A DNA stretch of 64,000 nucleotides, from NCBI RefSeq assembly GCF_003219815.1, contig NZ_QJVD01000007.1:62001-126000 (forward strand), in the 5' to 3' direction. Positions within the stretch are counted from its first letter, which is position 1, and each line of letters starts with the position of its first letter. The translations under genes were made by a program, and so were the position numbers. The stretch comes from Arthrobacter livingstonensis. Its GTDB lineage: Bacteria; Actinomycetota; Actinomycetes; Actinomycetales; Micrococcaceae. Under the pieces are notes generated by a model. That model saw only the letters and a program-made list of their open reading frames with translations. It was not told where the DNA came from and made no database searches. Below, piece after piece: positions 61,123-64,000 of the stretch.

Positions 61123-61973
61123 CAGCCCGCCCCGGGAAATTCGCGTGCCAGGACCTGCATCTCGGCCAGCACGGGGCCCAGGTATTCCGAGTGGTGGCCA
61201 TGCCGGCCACCGCCGGTGGCCATGGGGTGCCCGGCCACGTCCAGTTCGGCCTCGGCCAGGACGGCGCCCGTGGAGCGGTCAAATTCGTCCTTCAGGGAGG
61301 AGGGCGCGACGCCGGCCCCGCCCAGCCGCGCGGTGAGCTCGTCGTCCTCGAACAGCTCGCCGGCAAACGGCCACATGAGCTTGAGGCCGGCCTCCATGCG
61401 GCGCCGGGATTCCGCCGTCCCGCCGGCCAGGCGCAAGACCCACTGGGTGCTGTGGTCCAGGTGGTAGTCCACTTCCTTGACGGCCTTGGCGGCGATGGCG
61501 GCCAGCATGGGGTCGGAGGATTTTGTCAGTTCCCGGTAGAGCGGGAACTGGTAGTTCGCCACGATGAACTGCCTGGCAATGGTGGCGGCAAAGTCGCCGT
61601 TGGGCTGCTCAAAAAGGTGCGCGGAGCGGAATTCCGACTCGCGGCGGAAGTAGGCGAGCTCGTCCTCCGTCTTGCCCCAGGCGGCTCCGGCGTACGTGAG
61701 GAACGAGCGGGCATGGCCCAGCTGGTCCAGGGCGATGTTGCCCAGTGCCACGTCCTCCTCAAGTTCCGGGGCGCGGGAGATCCAGTGGCCCAGGCGCTGG
61801 GCCAGGATCAGTGCATCGTCGCCGAGCCGCAGCGCGTATTCGCCAACGTCTTCGCCGGGCTTTGCCGTGCCTTGTTCGGCGGCGAGCGCAATGTCCTCGG
61901 GCCGGAGGGCGAAGCCGGGCGTAATGCGGGTGGCGGAAGCGGAAGAATCGCCGAAATTGGTCTGCTGGTTCAT
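61119..61973 (-). CDS. paaC: Phenylacetyl-CoA epoxidase, PaaC structural subunit
   Basis: 284 residues, all-helical ferritin-like. Residues ALILAQRLGHWISRAPELEE, DVALGNIALDQLGHARSFL and DYHLDHSTQWVLRLAGGT are typical. PaaC lacks a full diiron site and supports PaaA. Starts in a TAATG junction with paaB. Confidence 0.92.
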   Translation of the reverse strand: MNQQTNFGDSSASATRITPGFALRPEDIALAAEQGTAKPGEDVGEYALRLGDDALILAQRLGHWISRAPELEEDVALGNIALDQLGHARSFLTYAGAAWGKTEDELAYFRRESEFRSAHLFEQPNGDFAATIARQFIVANYQFPLYRELTKSSDPMLAAIAAKAVKEVDYHLDHSTQWVLRLAGGTAESRRRMEAGLKLMWPFAGELFEDDELTARLGGAGVAPSSLKDEFDRSTGAVLAEAELDVAGHPMATGGGRHGHHSEYLGPVLAEMQVLAREFPGAGW

Positions 61974-62305
61974 TAGAGGTGCTTCACCCCTTCGCTCTTC
62001 GTGTAGTAGGTGGCGTGCCGGTAGTCCTTGCCCTGGGGCGACTCGAAGAAGGAGCCCTTGGAATCAGGGTCTGAGGCGGCAATGGCGTCGGAGGGGACCA
62101 CCCAGATGGACACGCCCTCGTTGCGGCGGGTGTACAGGTCGCGGGCGTTGCGCAGCGCCATGGAAGCGTCCGGCGCGTGCAGTGAGCCGGCGTGGACATG
62201 GCTGAGTCCGCGGCTGGAGCGGACAAAGACCTCCCACAGGGGCCAGCGGTGGGCGCCTTCGGTGGGTTCCGGCGTCGGACTTTCCATTGCTTCCTTGTCA
62301 CCCAT
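61973..62305 (-). CDS. paaB: Phenylacetyl-CoA epoxidase, PaaB subunit
   Basis: 110 residues from ATG 62305; a longer open frame runs into paaA and is not real. WPLWEVFVRSSRGLSHVHAG, SLHAPDASMALRNARDLYTR and VWIVPS-like SIWVVPSDAI are the PaaB signature. It bridges PaaAC units. Two bases separate it from the paaA stop. Confidence 0.92.
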   Translation of the reverse strand: MGDKEAMESPTPEPTEGAHRWPLWEVFVRSSRGLSHVHAGSLHAPDASMALRNARDLYTRRNEGVSIWVVPSDAIAASDPDSKGSFFESPQGKDYRHATYYTKSEGVKHL

Positions 62306-62307
62306 CT

Positions 62308-63348
62308 TTAGGCTGCTGCTTTCTGTGCGTTCGCGGCGGTGTGCTGGGCGGCCTGCTTTTCCGCGTAAGCTGCGGCGGCCTCGCGGACCCAGGCGCCGTC
62401 TTCGTGCGCGGAGCGGCGGCGTTCCAGGCGCTGGGCATTGCAGGGGCCGCGGCCGGCCAGGACTTCCTTGAACTCTTCCCAGTCCAGCGGGCCGTATTCC
62501 CACTTTTTGGTGTCCGCGTCAAAACGGACCTGGTCATCGGGCAGCTCCAGCCCCAGCACCTTGACCTGCTCGGCGAGCATCCCCACAAAGCGGGAGCGCA
62601 GCTCGTCGTTGCTGAACCTTTTGATGTTCCAGGCCATGGACTGCTTGGAGTTGGGGGAATCGTCGTCCGGCGGGCCGAACATCATCAGGGATGGCGCGTA
62701 CCAGCGGTTGACGGCGTCCTGGGCCATGGCGCGTTGTTCCGGGGTGCCGTTGGCCAGCTCCAGCAGGATCTCAAAGCCCTGGCGCTGGTGGAAGGATTCC
62801 TCCTTGCACACTCGCACCATGGCGCGTCCGTAGGGACCGTAGGATGCGCGGCACAGGGGAACCTGGTTGCAAATAGCGGCACCGTCCACCATCCAGCCAA
62901 TGGCGCCCATGTCCGCCCAGGTGACGGTGGGGTAGTTAAAAATGGAGGAATAGCGCGCCTTGCCGGCCACCAGCGCGTCCATCATGTCGTCGCGCGTGGT
63001 GCCGAGCGTCTCGGCGGCGGAGTACAGATACAGGCCGTGGCCGGCCTCGTCCTGGACCTTGGCCATGAGGATGGACTTGCGCTTGAGGCTGGGCGCCCGG
63101 GTGATCCAATTGGCTTCGGGCTGCATGCCGATGATCTCCGAGTGCGCGTGCTGGGAAATTTGGCGCACCAGCGAACGGCGGTAGGCCTCCGGCATCCAGT
63201 CCCTGGGCTCCACACGGGAATCCTTGGCGATGATCCGGTCGAAATTTTCCAAGCCGGCGGCGTCTTCCGCGGACAGTGCTTCTACAACCGGTGCCTCCGC
63301 TGCATTCCTTGGGGCGGACCGGCCCCCCTGCTGCATATTCCGTGCCAT
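62308..63348 (-). CDS. paaA: Phenylacetyl-CoA epoxidase, catalytic oxygenase subunit
   Basis: 346 residues. The diiron helices are seen in [39 protein letters not shown] and [19 protein letters not shown] (ExxH-type ligands). It inserts oxygen into the aromatic ring of phenylacetyl-CoA. Leads the paaABCDE operon behind an operator/promoter at 63379-63424. Confidence 0.94.
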   Translation of the reverse strand: MARNMQQGGRSAPRNAAEAPVVEALSAEDAAGLENFDRIIAKDSRVEPRDWMPEAYRRSLVRQISQHAHSEIIGMQPEANWITRAPSLKRKSILMAKVQDEAGHGLYLYSAAETLGTTRDDMMDALVAGKARYSSIFNYPTVTWADMGAIGWMVDGAAICNQVPLCRASYGPYGRAMVRVCKEESFHQRQGFEILLELANGTPEQRAMAQDAVNRWYAPSLMMFGPPDDDSPNSKQSMAWNIKRFSNDELRSRFVGMLAEQVKVLGLELPDDQVRFDADTKKWEYGPLDWEEFKEVLAGRGPCNAQRLERRRSAHEDGAWVREAAAAYAEKQAAQHTAANAQKAAA

Positions 63349-63378
63349 GGCAACTCCTCAATGTGGTGCCGACATTAA

Positions 63379-63424
63379 TTACCGACCGTTCGTTCAGAAT
63401 ATAGTGTGACGGGCGCCTCGTCAA
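63379..63424 (-). promoter_or_regulatory. paaA promoter with TetR-type operator
   Basis: On the minus strand TTGACG (63419-63424), a 17-base spacer and TATTCT (63396-63401). The -10 box meets TTACCGACCGTTCGTTCAG (63379-63397, plus-strand reading), which shares the CGGTAA half-site with the paaI operator. A PaaR-type TetR repressor is the likely ligand. Confidence 0.6.
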
Positions 63425-63440
63425 TCCAGTGACGCCCGGA

Positions 63441-63486
63441 TTGACAGAAGGGGTCGGAAGGGTATTACCTAATGAACATTCGGTAA
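63441..63486 (+). promoter_or_regulatory. paaI promoter with TetR-type operator
   Basis: TTGACA (63441-63446), 16-base spacer, TATTAC (63463-63468). The -10 box overlaps a 22-bp dyad at 63465-63486 of form TTACC-N-AAT...ATT-N-GGTAA. Back to back with the paaA promoter, so both could be repressed together in the absence of phenylacetyl-CoA. Confidence 0.62.
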
Positions 63487-63506
63487 GAAAAAGTGAGGGG
63501 CAACAC

Positions 63507-63944
63507 ATGGCGTCCAGCGGGGCCGGGGCACAGCACCCCATGCTGTCCAACGACTACGCGTCCGAATGGCTGGGCATTGAAGTGCTGGGGCTGGAGGACG
63601 GACACGCAACGATTGCCATGACGCTGCGCCCGGAGATGATGAACGGGTTCGGAATCACGCACGGCGGCATGATCTTCGCCTTCGCCGACTCGGCCTTCGC
63701 TCTGGCGTGCAACCCGGCGAAAGGTGACAGTGGCTATGTGACCGTCGCGTCCGGCGTCGACGTTAACTTCCTGGCGCCAACCCGTGCTGGCCAGCGCCTC
63801 ACGGCCGTCGCCAACCGCCGCCAGCAACAGGGCCGCAGCGGGCTCTACGACGTCCAGGTCACAGCCGAGAACGGCGGCACCCCCACCGTGGTCGCAGAAT
63901 TCCGCGGCCGCAGCAGGACCATTCCCAACAGGCACACGAACTGA
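63507..63944 (+). CDS. paaI: Phenylacetic acid pathway thioesterase
   Basis: 145 residues from ATG 63507. Hot-dog fold thioesterase: MNGFGITHGGMIFAFADSAF, ALACN, VDVNFLAPTRAGQRLTAVAN. The HGG motif with the catalytic Asp (FADSA) is present. It releases CoA from dead-end intermediates. Divergent from paaABCDE. Confidence 0.9.
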   Translation: MASSGAGAQHPMLSNDYASEWLGIEVLGLEDGHATIAMTLRPEMMNGFGITHGGMIFAFADSAFALACNPAKGDSGYVTVASGVDVNFLAPTRAGQRLTAVANRRQQQGRSGLYDVQVTAENGGTPTVVAEFRGRSRTIPNRHTN

Positions 63945-63959
63945 AAGGTCCGTCCCACG

Positions 63960-64000
63960 ATGACCGACTCCACAAAAACCGACCCCTCGATGCTGGACGC
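63960..64000 (+). CDS. Start of a further gene, cut by the window edge
   Basis: ATG 63960 opens MTDSTKTDPSMLD and continues past the end. It follows paaI by 15 bases in the same direction. A phenylacetate-CoA ligase or another paa gene is usual there, but 13 residues do not allow a call. Confidence 0.45.
   Translation, partial: MTDSTKTDPSMLD

Noticed and set aside
1-64000. tRNA or rRNA genes and metabolite riboswitches
   Set aside because: No tRNA-like arms, rRNA sequence or recognisable riboswitch core was noticed in the gene-free stretches examined; a covariance-model scan was not possible.

Overview
The window is 64 kb of dense, high-GC chromosome. Gene content and protein style point to a Micrococcaceae actinobacterium, probably Arthrobacter or a close relative: PucR-regulated putrescine/GABA genes, a ferredoxin-type sulfite reductase with APS reductase and CysDN, a menaquinone gene set, a paaABCDE cluster with TetR-type operators, and many GTG/TTG starts and stop-start overlaps. 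No tRNA, rRNA, CRISPR array or prophage integrase was seen. The species is inferred, not proven.

Layout. 0-4.1 kb: a universal stress protein (cut by the edge), a secreted LGFP/VanY peptidase, and two tandem six-helix membrane paralogues, one frameshifted in a G run. 4.3-8.8 kb: gabT and an aminobutyraldehyde dehydrogenase, divergent from a PucR regulator. 8.8-10.1 kb: an AbiEi/DUF559-like gene bracketed by two related palindromes. 10.1-16.1 kb and 21.6-27.6 kb, all on the minus strand: sulfur assimilation in two blocks, cbiX-sir-cysH-cysD-cysN and ssuABC-cysG-fprA. Between them lies a mixed accessory stretch (16.3-21.4 kb): AraC regulator, two VOC proteins, a stand-alone RelA/SpoT synthetase-domain protein, an acidic orphan protein and an AAA+ ATPase behind an AT-rich dyad promoter. 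27.6-34.2 kb: an MFS exporter, two adjacent insertion sequences (IS110 type and a DDE type) and a NatAB-like ABC exporter. 34.3-36 kb: a TRIC-like channel, a SUKH/SMI1-like orphan and a 590-base stretch with no convincing gene.

36-47.7 kb: menaquinone synthesis (polyprenyl diphosphate synthase, MenJ-like reductase, MenG, MenF, MenD, MenC), interrupted by an amino-acid ABC transporter and by a lipoprotein SGNH hydrolase flanked by two copies of the 3' end of menC. 47.8-52.4 kb: PAP2 phosphatase, serine hydrolase, nucleoside deaminase, MFS transporter, metallo-beta-lactamase-fold hydrolase. 52.4-56.8 kb: branched-chain 2-oxoacid dehydrogenase E1 alpha, E1 beta and E2 with a divergent Lrp-type regulator. 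57-64 kb: a PEP mutase/isocitrate lyase-family enzyme, a membrane protein, an enoyl-CoA hydratase, paaABCDE, and divergent paaI with paired promoter/operators.

The most unusual structure is a family of GC-rich repeats that sit inside or at the ends of conserved genes: in an extra N-terminal segment of CysD, in a linker of MenD, at the stop codon of ssuC, and next to the duplicated menC end. No complete new defence or biosynthetic system could be demonstrated. The best candidates for one are the 16.3-21.4 kb accessory stretch and the palindrome-bracketed AbiEi-like gene.
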